NCBI GenBank assembly: GCA_029718625.1
Contig: CM056377.1
Span: 98,076,998-98,140,997 of the forward strand
DNA: 64,000 bases
Reading direction: 5' to 3'
Origin: Synaphobranchus kaupii
Taxonomy: Eukaryota; Chordata; Actinopteri; Anguilliformes; Synaphobranchidae
The notes beneath the pieces are model-generated. The model was not told the DNA's origin and did not search any database. It worked only from the letters and a program-made list of their open reading frames with translations. Position 1 is the stretch's first letter; the number at the start of each line of letters is the position of its first letter. Positions 1 to 10,478 of the stretch are shown one piece after another. A program made the position numbers and the translations under genes.

Positions 1-1028
1 TGGTTTATTCTCAACAGCTGTTTTGAGGACGTTTCTTCAAACTGTTCCTCTACTGTCTCCTTTGCGGCCGGACCCAAGTGGAGATCTGTGCACGTCCACG
101 TCGACCTGAATGGAAACCTGTTGCGACCCGACTTCGGTGAAGAAGTCTCCAGGAGTCCACGCACCTGCCGGGACCTTGGACCAGCTGACGAGCTGACATC
201 ACTTACGGAATCGGGACTGGCCTCCCTTTGTTACCGTTAAGTATCGAAACATATTTTATTTAGCACTGACATCAGTTGATAGGCAAGCATAAAACCTGTA
301 ATACCCAGTTAAGGTAATTTTACTGCTGGTTCCTACTGTTGTTTGTATTTTGTATTGCTATGCCAATTTCCCTGACCTTACATTTTTACACTGTTAAAAC
401 TTTATATGTATGAGACTGATAAAACGAGCTAACCACAAAATATAGTTTAGCGTGTCATTAACCCATAAGACAAACTAACCTTTGTTAATGGTAGGACTGT
501 TAGCTTCTATATTTAGCAATCACATAATTATCATTTCCTCTCATTAAGATTAAGTCATAGAATATATTCCTCATGTTATATCAATTATTGTAGCCAATAA
601 AACATGTAATTTTCCCATCCCATTGTCATGTCTACCTTATTTCACTAAGTTGAGCTCTACTGACGTATAGAATTCTAATTGAGTGTTGAACTAAATTAAT
701 TCTGAATAAACGTGACCAAACCTCACTACACCACGTACACCCGAATGGAGGTTCAAAAGAGCCTCTGATCCCAGATCTCCACAGGTAGGCTATTGGTTCA
801 GCATGTATTGGTTCGAGATACTGCCCACAATGACAGGCGTCACCGCGACGTCTGAAGCTTCAGTTTCCGTGATCACGTGATTTGAAACAAGCCTCGGAGC
901 ACTACTTCGAAACAGCAGTGATTTGAAAACTCAACACCGTTTCGACACGTGAGTGTCGAGCGTCCCATCCCGACTACAGAGTATTTAGGTGCCTGACTCC
1001 TGAGTATTTTGGAGTTGGTTCATTTTAT
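1..1028. other. No gene recognised; CpG-richer start, then AT-rich
   Basis: No reading frame with recognisable protein similarity. Bases 50-230 are richer in CpG than the AT-rich stretch that follows. An AATAAA lies near 704, and the segment around 735-785 has an LTR-end look without a detectable partner. Around 840-960 there is a GC-richer block with a CACGTGA motif. I cannot assign any of it to a family. Confidence 0.3.
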
Positions 1029-1029
1029 G

Positions 1030-1215
1030 AAACAGGTATTTAGCAGATGCTATTATCCAGAGCGACTTACACCAACTTTTTACATAGTATTCATGTATAG
1101 AACTGGATATTTACTGAAGCAATGCAGGTTATATACCTTGCTCAAAGGGTATAACAGCTACCTACTTGAGAATCGAACCTGCAACCTTTGGTTAACAAGT
1201 CAGTAATACTACACT
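1030..1215 (-). mobile_element. tRNA-derived SINE (V-SINE-like), minus strand
   Basis: On the minus strand a tRNA-like head contains a polymerase III B box (AGGTTCGATTC, complement of about 1170-1180). It is followed by the body signature of 'ccttgagcaag...cagtatatatccag' type, here diverged. The tail is the teleost core 'gtcgctctggataatagcatctgctaaat' type, about 1035-1068. The same architecture recurs at 49.87 kb and 53.8 kb. Such SINEs are non-coding, transcribed by pol III and mobilised by a LINE partner. The V-SINE/HE1-type name rests on memory of the conserved core and was not verified. Confidence 0.7.
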
Positions 1216-2254
1216 GGCACAATATACTATTCTACGCAATCATTATGAAGTTCATATCATGGATATGACATGTAAACACAAGTCAACATATTCAGTTACT
1301 ATTTCCATAAAACTGTCTATGCAAGGACAATCGAATTGCCCATGGCTCATCAACCAATCCCTATCTGTATTGTAAATCAATATAGCATCCGATTACTTTT
1401 ATTTATTTATTTTTTTAACTAAAACACACTTTCCCTGTAAAGAGGAAATAAACTTTTGCAATTTCAGAAAGGAAGCATTTGTAAGAACTTGTGCTAATTG
1501 TGCAATCAATCACACTGAAAGGTAGTAGCACTAGGGTAGACACCTTCCCATTTCCCTTGCACAACTTGGATCTTGCGCAAGACTTTTTTCTCATTTTTAT
1601 TTGTATACACATGTGTTGAGGTGGTGTTGCTGTTCACCATAGACATGAACTATAATTGTAGAAAATATCAATAAATATTGACTTAATTTTTTTTCAATGG
1701 ACTCAAGAGTTCAATTACCTCTTATGTTGGAAGAATGCTTTGAAAAGGCATAAATGAATGGATTTCTTTCCAACATCTTGTTTTATTTAACACTGTTAAT
1801 TGTCTCATCATTGGTGTATCCTGTTGTTTAATGAACTGATATAACACATAATGGAAACATAATGACACCCCTCAATAAATATTTAATCTAACCACAGTAT
1901 GCTCTGTCACCTTGTGAAGACCAAAATATAAATGAGAATCTTTTCAATCAGATCCAGTTGGATGTGGTTTATTTCCTTGGCATAATTGATTTCACAATTA
2001 ATTAATTAGTTGCATTAGCACAAAACTCTTTCTTTATTAAGCAAAGTTGAATTATGGTATTATGCATAACTTTGACACACAGATGTTTATAAAAAAGTAA
2101 TTATGTGGTTCACACACAGATGTACGCGCACACACACATTACTCCTGCTTCACATTTTGTCCTGTTATGTCCCGTTTGTCCTGTTGTGTGTAAAAATGCA
2201 GATATACAGTAATTCTCATGTGTATGTGCTTGTGTAACTGTTATTAGTCTCATC
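1216..2254. other. AT-rich stretch, no gene seen
   Basis: About 1 kb of AT-rich DNA with homopolymer runs and a short CA-rich tract near 2110-2140. The short open frames show no family resemblance. No terminal repeats were found. Confidence 0.3.
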
Positions 2255-2718
2255 ATTCAATTCAATGCAATTAAATGTTATTTATATAGCTTTTTTACAG
2301 AGAACTGTCACAAAGACGCTGCACAGGGAAACAAAGAACCAGGCCTTAGCCCCCAACCAGCAAAACTTAAAAAACTCCCCGGTAGGGGACAAAAAACACT
2401 GAACAGTGGGAAGAAAAAACTCCCCAATGGGAAGAAATCTCGGAAGGAACCTGGCTAGAGAGGGTGCCCATCCTTCGCTGGCCGGCCCGGTTTAAACTAA
2501 AGGTGGACTGAATGGTAATAGTCAATTCAATAATCAATTCAAAGGGGCGGGTGGTGCATCTGGGACTCCGGTTGCGTCAAGTCAGGAGGATAAACCAAAG
2601 GAGGGACAGGACTGGAGCAGTCTGCAAACTCAGGGCGAGGGGGGGGATGGGCCGGCGTAATCTGCAGCTCAGGGTGAGAGAGGAAAAGAGATGGTTAGGC
2701 CCCCCCACCCCGACATTC
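2255..2718 (-). repeat. L2 LINE 3' UTR and tail
   Basis: This non-coding segment follows the RT stop at 2719 on the minus strand and ends in the imperfect CAATTCAATT tail at 2255-2290. The block with 'gccggccagcgaaggatggg' (complement near 2470-2490) recurs at 54430-54450 on the plus strand. The tail is the likely template-recognition signal for L2-type reverse transcriptase and may be shared with SINEs that borrow that enzyme. Confidence 0.8.
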
Positions 2719-4640
2719 TTAACTATTGGATTGACTAAAGAGGTACGTTTTTAGCCTACACTTAAAGACAGAAAGTGTGTCTGAAGCCCGAACATACATG
2801 GGAAGATTATTCCATAAGAAAGGAGCTCTGTAAGAGAAGGGTCTGCCACCCATTGTGATTTTAGATATAATAGGAATTTTCAAATAGCCAGCACTTTGAG
2901 AGTGAAGTAATCTAGGAGGACAGTAAGGAATGAGTAAATCACTAAGATATTCTGGGGCCAAACCATTTAAAGCTTTAAACACTAGAAATAAAATCTTGTA
3001 GTCAATTCTGAATTTGACATGCAGCCAATGAAGAGTTTTGAGCACCGGGCTGATATGCTCCCATTTCTTGGTTCTAGAAAGAACCCTAGCAGCTGCATTC
3101 TGTACAAGTTGGAGACGATTCAGGGCTGAGCCAGTGCAACCAGACAATAAAGCATTACAGTAATCTAGTCGAGAGGTTACAAAGGCATGAACCATTTTTT
3201 CAGCATCCACCAGGGACAACACATTCCTTAATTTAGATATGTTCCTCAGATGGAAGAAGGCCATTCTTGTGATATTGTTAATATGGGGCTGAAAGGAGAG
3301 ATCTGAATCAATAGTTACCACCAAGGTTTTTAACAACCTTGTTGGCGGAGACAGAGAAGCAATCTAAATTTAAGGGAAACTAAGAATTTATCTCGAAGGG
3401 ATTTGGGACCTAATACTAATATCTCAGTCTTATCTGAGTTCAATAAGAAGACATTTTGGGTCATCCAGGCCTTTACATCTTTAAGACAGGTCACTTCACC
3501 TGGCTTAACTGATATATAAAGTTGTGTGTCATCTGCGTGGCAGTGGTAGTTAACACCATGTCTGCTTATAATGTTCCCCAGAGGGTGCATGTAAAGAGAA
3601 AAGAGCAGAGGACTCAAAACCGATCCTTGCGGTACTCCAAAGTTCACCCTAGAAAATTCAGAGGACTGATTGTTTACCCTAACAAACTGTAATCTATCAG
3701 AGAGATAAGATTTGAACCACATAAGAGCATGCCCGGTAAGACCAACTAAATTTTCTAGCCTGTGGAGGAGAATATGATGGTCTATAGTATCAAAGGCAGC
3801 GCTCAGATCAAGAAAAACAAGAATAGAAATACAGCCACAATCCAGAGAGAAGTCATTCATTACTAGGGCAAGGGCGGTCTCTGTGCTATGGTGCTTCCTA
3901 AACCCAGATATGTAAAAATAAAGAAAGCTGTTGGGCTACACATTTCTCAAGAATCTTTGATAAAAATGGGAGGTTTGAAATGGGTCTATAATTAGCCAGG
4001 ACAGTGGGATCCAAATTTGGTTTCTTAAGTAGTGGCTTGATTTCTGCCAATTTAAAGGATGTAGGAACATGGCCTGATAGCAATGATGAGTTCATTAAGT
4101 GAAGAATTGGTTTGATGAGCATAGGCAATATCTCCTTCAATAACTTTGTGGGTATGGGGGTCTAGAAGACAGGTGGATGATTTCGAAGAAGAAACTAACT
4201 TAATTAGTTCGCTCAAGTATGGGAGTAAACGATTCAAGACGTTCAGTGTGTCTAGGAGGCAGTTCTATATCATCAAAACCATGATCACTAACTTGTGTGA
4301 TCTTTTTCCTAATTCCAATTATTTTACCACTAATGACATTTTAAAAAATCATTACTACTACATGAAACTGGAATTTGAGGGTTAGTTGCTGCATTATTAG
4401 TTAGTTCAGCAACTGTTCTGAATAGAAATCAGGGATTGGTCTTATTTTCTTGTATAAGCTTTGAAAAGTAAGAGAACCTAGCATTGGAGAGAGCATGCTT
4501 ATAGGTACTAAGACTCTCTTTCCAGGCCAAGTGGAACACCTGCAGTTTAGTGGAATGCCATTTGCGTTCAAGCTGCCGAGACTTTTGTTTAAGAGCCCGC
4601 GTGTGGTCGGTGTACCACAGGGGCAAGCCTCTTCTCAATT
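2719..4640 (-). pseudogene. L2-clade reverse transcriptase, frameshifted
   Basis: Non-LTR reverse transcriptase copies element RNA into the genome by target-primed reverse transcription. Pieces in order: pre-RT linker (4638-4429); RT N-terminal part with YRPISNLPFLSKILEK (about 4000); the block LDLSAAFDTIDH (about 3800); GVPQGSVLSPLLFSLYM (about 3610); the active-site box HADD (about 3530); and a C-terminal region with SRLDYCNALLSG and LQLVQNAAARVL ending at the stop at 2719. The usual Y before ADD in this clade is H here. At least three frame changes separate the pieces (around 4240-4430, 3890 and 3340-3390), so no full protein can be made. Clade assignment follows the LDLSAAFDT and QNAAAR signatures. 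Confidence 0.85.
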
Positions 4641-4776
4641 ACTTTTTTACTTTTTAACGGAGCAACTACATCAAGGGTTTTGCGTAGAGCAGTAGCTAAT
4701 TCCTCTGATTTTGTTTAGTTGGTTTTGGAGAACAAGCAGACAAGTAGTTCTGCTTCCTGGCCTTGGCTCTAATTAG

Positions 4777-5115
4777 TCAGGGACTTGAATTTCTAAGACT
4801 ATAGGCCAGATTATTAGAGATAAAAGATGAACCCTCCCACGTGGGGTGAACACCATCTCTTTTTAAAAGATTAGGCCTCCCCCAAAAAGTGTGCCAATGA
4901 TCTATATAGCTGACGTTATTAGAGGGACACCACTCAGATAGCCAACTATTTAGTAACGTTAGTCTGCTATAAATTTCGTCACCATGCCTAGAAGGGATGG
5001 GGCCAGAGCAAATAACAGTGTTAGACAACTGTTTTGCTACTTCACATGCCTCTGAACTACAGTCTTTGGAATTGCAATTTCCACGTTTCGTAGAATGGAA
5101 TCACCGATAAGCTTT
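4777..5115 (-). pseudogene. LINE ORF1 esterase (SGNH/GDSL-type) remnant
   Basis: CR1/L2-clade ORF1 proteins often carry an SGNH-hydrolase-like esterase domain of uncertain role. Here the minus strand shows the first SGNH block as LIGDSILRNV near 5110-5080. After a break comes VICSGPIPSRHGDEIYSRL near 5015-4960 and the last block DGVHPTWEG near 4845-4820, including the conserved D..H. The middle of the domain is lost and the two halves are in different frames. The domain end lies less than 150 bp from RT-linker sequence, where an endonuclease of about 220 residues would be expected. Confidence 0.7.
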
Positions 5116-5165
5116 TTCAGCAGGTTTGACCGAAGGTGCATTGCTCAGGGGAGAGAACCTATTTG

Positions 5166-5740
5166 AAACCTATTTGAATCAAGTGTCTCCCTGCATAGTT
5201 CAAAACAATGAAGATTCTCTGTCCCTTCTCTGTTTCTCCTTCAATGTAATTTAATCCATCTCAAACATAAAATGCTAAATTGTTGAACATGGCATCTGGA
5301 ATGGATCATTGTTCAACACGGCCCTTCCCCTTGTATTACAGTCCAGCTATAATAATTTGTAATTATTCCAATGTATAATAATTTGTAATTATTCCAATGT
5401 AATGGTTGAACAGACCACTCACATTTTGCTGCAAGAGTGGAGTACACAAGCTAGTCTGAATGAATTGCAATAAATGAGTCACTTTTGAGATTAATGACTA
5501 TCTTTTCTCTCCCTGAATTGCAGGACAACTTGCAATTATCCTGTGACTTCAGCAATAAATGGCCTAAGGCCATATCTAATGTAAACCAGAAGATAACAAT
5601 TCTTGCCAGAAAAATACGTATAAATACACTGTGTCCAGATGTATTTATTGTATTTATGTACAAGAAAATAAGTGCAATGCATAATGCAGGAAGATTTTCT
5701 ACATAATTAAGCCTCTTTGTTATGCAGTTATACTCTTCAT
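5166..5740. other. Non-coding, no element recognised
   Basis: No recognisable protein. A short direct repeat of 'ttataataatttgtaattattccaatg' type occurs twice at about 5348-5400. Nothing else stands out. Confidence 0.3.
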
Positions 5741-5849
5741 ACAACCCCTGGCAAAAAATATGGAATCACCACACTTAGCAAATAAACAAATCACAGATAT
5801 GAAAACAATTTTTGTTAAATAACTGAACATGCTGGCTTCGTGAAACATA
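5741..5849. mobile_element. Tc1-like terminal fragment
   Basis: The segment begins 'cccctggcaaaaaatatggaatcac', a terminal-repeat signature I know from fish and amphibian Tc1-like elements. It has no matching opposite end nearby, so it is a solo or broken terminus. It abuts the Sleeping Beauty-type end that follows. Confidence 0.5.
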
Positions 5850-5996
5850 CAGATGAAGTTGGAAGTTTACATACACTTAGGTTGAAGTCATTAAAACTAA
5901 TTTTTAAGCACTCCACAGATCTCATGTTAGCAAACTATAGTGTTGGCAAGTCAGTTAGGACATGTACTTTGTGCATGACACAAGTAATGTTTCCAG
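5850..5996 (+). mobile_element. Sleeping Beauty-type Tc1 terminal inverted repeat, solo end
   Basis: After a TA at 5848-5849 the sequence reads as a diverged left IR/DR arm of a salmonid-type Tc1 element. It has 'gaagttggaagtttacatac' near the start, 'gtcattaaaact' in the middle and 'ttggcaagtcagttaggaca' plus 'tttgtgcatgacacaagta' toward the end. Only the outer and middle part of one arm is present, and it is cut at about 5996 by a different Tc1-like fragment. There is no transposase and no partner end, so it is immobile. Confidence 0.8.
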
Positions 5997-6298
5997 ATAT
6001 GCAGTAGATATGGATGGATCACTTTAAGGGTTGTTTCTCCTGACAAATTATCCTATTGAACTCTATGGAAAAACAAGTCAGGAGAACAAACCCTTCAAGT
6101 TATGGCCAGGTTACAGTATATCTATGGGTCACAGACTTCAAGCAGTCATTGTATGCAAGGATATGCAACAAATTACAAAACATGACTACTTTCATTTACT
6201 TAACATTTAATATGTGCCAAACATTATGGTGCCCTCAAATGTGGGGCCTATGTATAAAAAGTGCCGTAATTTCTATATGGTGAAACCAAAATGTAACA
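5997..6298. mobile_element. Fragment related to the foldback (Tc1/mariner-type) family
   Basis: The start (5997-6100) matches the centre of the foldback element at 29955-30060: 'atatgcagtagatatggatggat', then 'cctattgaactctatggaaaaa', then a second half complementary to the first. It continues with 'gtcacagacttcaagcagtcattg' and 'ggatatgcaacaaattac', which parallel 30305-30360. It fades into a diverged terminal-repeat-like stretch by about 6298. It is best read as the centre plus right half of a shorter, older copy. Confidence 0.6.
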
Positions 6299-6603
6299 GG
6301 TCAACTCCATCTTTCTTCTAAATCGAATGAAAAAGAATTATGGTTTAAAAATGTGTATTTTCATTAAGAGACCTCTTAGCAACTGAGGAAATTTAAATGG
6401 CAACTGAAGTAAGTGGACGACAAGTATGAATGCCGTATATTTGTGTCTGTTTGTTTAAACTTTTATAACAAGTAGCCGTTAATTAGAATGCGCTTTTTCT
6501 GAATCTTGCTGCACATGTAACTTATTACCTGAGAAAAAGTTAATTTTTCACCTTTTCACTTTTTGAGCCACACATTTACGAACGAGCTTATCCTACTCTC
6601 TTC

Positions 6604-7030
6604 GTGCATGAAAACTTTCACCTGCCGCCGGTGATAGAGAGAGTGCACCACAGCCCGATATATCTCTGCCCTGCCTTGGCTGCTGTACCAACGCCGCAAG
6701 TACTTGTGAAGCTGCTACAGGTCCAGGACAAGGTAAAGATTCTCAGGCTTGCAAGAGAGAAACGAGATCTCTTCAGTACTAGGATACTATCCCTAATTTA
6801 GTGCTGAACTCACAAGCAAGATGAAAGAGTTCAACCATCAACTGTATAAAAATAGAGTTCAACCCAGTTAAGAAAATATTGAGGGACCCAGATATACAAT
6901 ACTCGCTACGATACCCCTGCAAATTTAGTGTGAGGGATGCAGGTGGGGAAGTTTTTAAGTCCCATAAGGAGGCTGAAGATTATGTGTGGGATCTGGAAAC
7001 CCACTCGCCAATGAGGTATGCTTTGATTCC
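6604..7030 (+). pseudogene. L1-type LINE ORF1 protein (RNA-binding) fragment
   Basis: L1 ORF1p is a nucleic-acid chaperone with a coiled coil, an RRM and a C-terminal domain. The first piece (6604-6801) shows LPPVIERVH and DKVKILRLAREKRDL, typical of the end of the RRM. After a stop and a frame change, the second piece (from about 6879) reads DPDIQYSLRYPCKFSV then a VFKSHKEAEDYV segment, typical of the C-terminal domain. The N-terminal coiled coil is absent. No ORF2 follows, because a Tc1 element starts at 7331. The L1 assignment rests on these motifs and is fairly secure; the subfamily is unknown. Confidence 0.7.
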
Positions 7031-7330
7031 CCTTGTTAGAACTCTTTACCACTATTATTTTCATTGGACTATCACCGTGTGAAATATGATTAACTATGGA
7101 TTATTGGTTATAGTTTTGGTTACTACTTATGGTAACGTCACCATTATTATTTTCACATGATTACACTCAGATTTGTGCTCTTATATCCTACTGGGACTTT
7201 ACATTACCTCACTCAATACTTTTTACCTTTTCATGTATTTACTTATTTATTTAACTTATGTTTTTTGTATTTTCTTTGATGTTCCTTTTTATTTCTACAT
7301 ATTCTTTTCTTCTTTGTTTTTGTTTATATA

Positions 7331-7872
7331 CACTGCCTGGCCAAAAAAAAAGTCTCCTTTGCACCCGTCATGCATAATGCCCACTGTACAAGCCTCTGGA
7401 GGCAGTGTTATGATCTGGGGTTGCTTCAATTGGTCAGGTCTAGACTCAGCAACGTTATGCAGCAATAAAATAAAGTCAGCTGAGTACCTGAATGTACTGA
7501 ATGACCAGGTTATCCCATCAATGGGCATATTCCAGGACGACAATGCCAAAATTCATCGGGCTCAAATTGTGAGAGTGGTTCAGGGAGTATGAGGAATCAT
7601 TTTCACACATGAATTGGCCACCAGAGTCCTGACCTTAACCCCATTGAAAGTCGTTGGGATGTGCTGGAGAAGACTTTACGGAGTGGTTTGACTCTCCCGT
7701 CATCAATACAAGATCTCCGGCAAAAATTAATGCAACTCTGGAAAGAAATAAATGTTGTGACGTTGCATAAGGTTGTCGAAACAATGCCACGACGAATGTG
7801 CGCTGTAATCAAAGCTAAAGGCGGTCCAACGAAATATTAGAGAGTGCGACTTTTTTTTTTGGCCAGGCAGTG
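7331..7872 (+). mobile_element. Internally deleted Tc1-like DNA transposon
   Basis: A 542-bp unit is bounded by inverted termini CACTGCCTGGCC and GGCCAGGCAGTG, with a TA dinucleotide on each side (7329-7330 and 7873-7874). These are the hallmarks of Tc1/mariner insertion. The 5' half of the transposase gene is deleted and the 3' half remains, followed by the downstream terminus. It sits downstream of the L1 ORF1 relic and may have inserted into that element's inter-ORF region. Confidence 0.85.
7370..7840 (+). pseudogene. Tc1-like transposase C-terminal half, broken
   Basis: DDE transposases of this family cut and rejoin DNA at the terminal repeats. The retained part shows GGSVMIWGCF (about 7400), the second-aspartate region QDDNAKIHRAQ (about 7535-7570) and, after a frame break near 7590-7630, the last-acidic-residue region and a basic C terminus ending in KGGPTKY at about 7838. 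A short deletion in the 'P-E-S-P-D-L-N-P' region shifts the frame. The N-terminal DNA-binding paired domain and first catalytic aspartate are deleted, so the protein cannot be functional. Confidence 0.8.
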
Positions 7873-7948
7873 TATCTCCTATAGGAGGCCACAAGAGGGG
7901 CTGGATGGAAGCTGTCCTCTCCCAATCTCCCAATCCCCCTGTATTATA

Positions 7949-8258
7949 TAGGATATTAGCCCATTGGGCGCCTCGCAAGAAAGAGGCTCTGGGTTCAAAT
8001 CCTGGTCCTCCCCGCGTGGAGCCCGCATGCCCCTCTGCACACCCCGGACCCCGGACCCCCCCCCCCCCACACCAAAGACACGCATGCCAGGCTAGGTAAA
8101 CTCCTGCCATTGTCCTTGACCAAGGCACTGGCATCAGAACTGCAGTTGGTCCCTGGGCGCTGCACTGGGGCTGCCCACTGCTCCCAAGTAGCTAGGATGG
8201 GCCAAGTGCAGAGGACAAATTACCCCATGGGGTCAATAAAGTATAACTTACCTTAATT
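7949..8258 (+). mobile_element. tRNA-derived SINE, plus strand
   Basis: The tRNA-like head has an A-box-like TAGCCCATTGG (about 7956) and a perfect B box GGTTCAAATCC (7992-8002). The body includes a C-rich run (8057-8069). The tail 'ggtccctgggcgctgcact' to 'ggggtcaataaagtataact' is a 3' region I recognise from many teleost genomes. The A-to-B spacing fits a pol III type 2 promoter. It differs in tail from the V-SINE-like copies, so it is a separate family. Confidence 0.7.
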
Positions 8259-8262
8259 GCTA

Positions 8263-9829
8263 CATGTTAATTGCTAAACATTCTAAATTGCCAATGGCGA
8301 CTTAGGTCGACCAAAACATCCAAAACTAATCAAAATGCTATTACTAGCTAAATAAAACAAGAAATGCCAAAATGTTATCTTTATGACTGTATGTGTGGGA
8401 GGAGCTATAGCAGAATATTTTTTGACGCGGGTCTTGGCAGATGTGTGACCTGTCGAGAGTGACAAAAGAATAAATAATCAGCCATCCAATTCAAAGCATT
8501 TACTCATGTTTGGCTAATGGCATGTTGGCAAGTTTAAAACACAAGGTATAAACACAATGACATGCCTAAATTCCGCACATAGACTAATATAATGTGTGGG
8601 TTAACTATTAATGTTGAGTTATGTCTGAATAAATAAAAAACATGGTTTGGTGACGGTCAAGATTTAAATGAGCATATCTCACTTAATATTTGGAGTTGAA
8701 AGATAATATTGGTATCACCAGAATTCTGAGACTCACGTATTTTAAATTGTATAACTCAAAATGTGTTTCTGGGTCAAAGCGACTCAAAATGATGGAGCAG
8801 GTCACATTTTATTTTCAGTTTATTATTTATCCATCTACTCAAATATTACTAAGCACTTGCAGTGTGTCCAAACAGATACTGTCAAACTGTCCAGCTGTGT
8901 TCAACTTAAAATCTCTCAAGGAAGAGCTGATTTTGATGGAAAACTGTTTTCACTATTATACATCACCAATTATTAAGTAATGCTGTTCAATATGTAAAAT
9001 AATGTGTTTAATAGAGAGGTCTGAATATTGAGGATAAATCAAAAAATTTTGAATGTTGGCAGCCATATTGGCTTGGCTCTCCAGGGATTCTAGTGTTCTG
9101 GAACACTGACATTGAATGAGATAAACTTGGCTGGGTTTCAGTAGCCTAACGCTACCTGTGTGCAGATGGCTCAGGAATGCTGGTTCAAAATGAGCAATTC
9201 CAGCTATATAAATACTTCCTGGAGCCATCTGCACTCAGTCAGCTTTGATGTGTGTGTTTGTTTTTCTGTGCAGGTCCTTATGTTAATGAAGTCTGCCTTC
9301 GTCAATCTATGTCTGCAGAATAGTCGGACGTAATTGTTAATATGATCTGTGACTTTGTATGATCTGGTTTAATTGGGATGGCAGGTATGCCATGCGCCAA
9401 GTTACGGCTTGGCGGGGCATGCCCCATATCTATAGAGCACAGAGAGTTTGGCACTTTTCAGGGTTTCCTACAGAAGTAACCACAATGACAACAGACTCTC
9501 AGCCCTTAAAAACATGAACTTCTGTATGTTCTGACCTCATGTAACCACACAGTATTTAGATACAACTTCACACATCCACACAATAAAGCCCGAAACTTGG
9601 GTTATTTAGCAGTTTTTCTCCTTCTGCTTCTTCTTCCCATTTTTCCTGCCTACCCAGAGACCCTCACTACCTGCCTGCCTCCGTACCCTCAAAGAATAAT
9701 TCTCCCCATTGGGTAACAACATCGCATACCTGCTATCCCAAGCTTATCGCCCAATAAAAACGTTTCAAAGTAATGTGGACACATCACAATATCACAGACA
9801 AAACCGCTATATGGCTGTTTATTCTGTGA
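8263..9829. other. Non-coding stretch, no element recognised
   Basis: There is no convincing coding region. A strong short hairpin lies at 9384-9423. AATAAA occurs near 9581. No terminal repeats or retroelement motifs were seen. Confidence 0.3.
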
Positions 9830-10032
9830 AGCTACTGTGGCCTACTGGTTACAGTTGCTGCCTCTCACACAGAGGATTGGGGGTTCAAGCCCAATAGGGC
9901 ACAAGTTTATTTTCGACAAAAACAATGTGCAACTGTTAAATACTTTTCATTTATTACACTGTTATTATTTCCACATTAACAAACGTATTTATATTGCAAA
10001 GGCAAAAGACGTTTCCAATATTAACTGTTCAA
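9830..10032 (+). mobile_element. tRNA-headed SINE-like unit, first of a tandem pair
   Basis: The A box TGGCCTACTGG (9838-9848) and B box GGTTCAAGCCC (9882-9892) are spaced as in a pol III promoter. The head is followed by a non-tRNA body with 'tattgcaaaggcaaa' (about 9992) and 'aatattaactgttca' (about 10017). The same body recurs about 285 bp downstream with a different tRNA-like head. I do not know a published family for this body. Confidence 0.55.
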
Positions 10033-10126
10033 TGTTTCAGTTGTATTTCACTTGTACTACAGCGAAATGGTGAAAGTCAGACGGACACTGACATGGACAA
10101 ATGGCCTATAGCCTATAACACGTGAC

Positions 10127-10317
10127 TGTACCCCTTCGGTCTTCTGGTTAGCGTCGAGCTTTAGTATGCAAGAGACGTGGGATCGATCCCCGCCTGGTTA
10201 GCAAAGTGTAATTTCATTTTGGACTCAAACAGTGTGCACATGTTCTGGTTTTCTCATACAAGAATGTTTTTTTTTTTATTGCAAAGGCAAAGACACATTT
10301 ACAATATTAACTGTTCA
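10127..10317 (+). mobile_element. tRNA-headed SINE-like unit, second of a tandem pair
   Basis: The head at 10135-10205 has a TGGTTAGCG A-box-like segment and a B-box-like GGATCGATCCC (10180-10190). The body again carries 'tattgcaaaggcaaa' (10277) and 'acaatattaactgttca' (about 10300). The two units share body but differ strongly in head sequence, so they are either old diverged duplicates or independent insertions. Confidence 0.5.
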
Positions 10318-10478
10318 CTTACAGCCTGTTAGTTAAACAATTCAGTCACTGGACACCACACAGTTATGCAATAGGCTAGCTACCGTTATGGGAACAGGTA
10401 TCCCATGGCCATTTTTCAAGCAAAGAAAAATGTTTTAACGCAGAATATCATCTGGATAACATTGCGTTGTTGCATTAA

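Larger units (their letters stand above)
2255..5160 (-). mobile_element. L2-clade (CR1-like) LINE, 5'-truncated and internally deleted
   Basis: Reading the minus strand, the order is an ORF1 esterase remnant (about 5115-4777), a pre-RT linker (4638-4429), reverse transcriptase (4240-2719), and a 3' UTR ending in the CAATTCAATT-type tail at 2255. The 3' UTR from about 2330 to 2520 matches a second copy at 54.2-54.7 kb, which confirms the element's 3' end. The apurinic-type endonuclease that normally precedes RT in ORF2 is missing between about 4640 and 4777. Several frameshifts make this copy dead. The 5' limit near 5160 is where resemblance to the ORF1 segment stops. Confidence 0.85.

Noticed and set aside
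7727..8134. 135-codon minus-strand frame rich in Gly/Arg
   Set aside because: It lies opposite the SINE and its C run and has no conserved motif.
9830..10205. Possible functional tRNA genes at 9830-9903 and 10135-10205
   Set aside because: Both have B boxes, but they do not fold into convincing cloverleaves by eye and are attached to a shared non-tRNA body, so they are better read as SINE heads.
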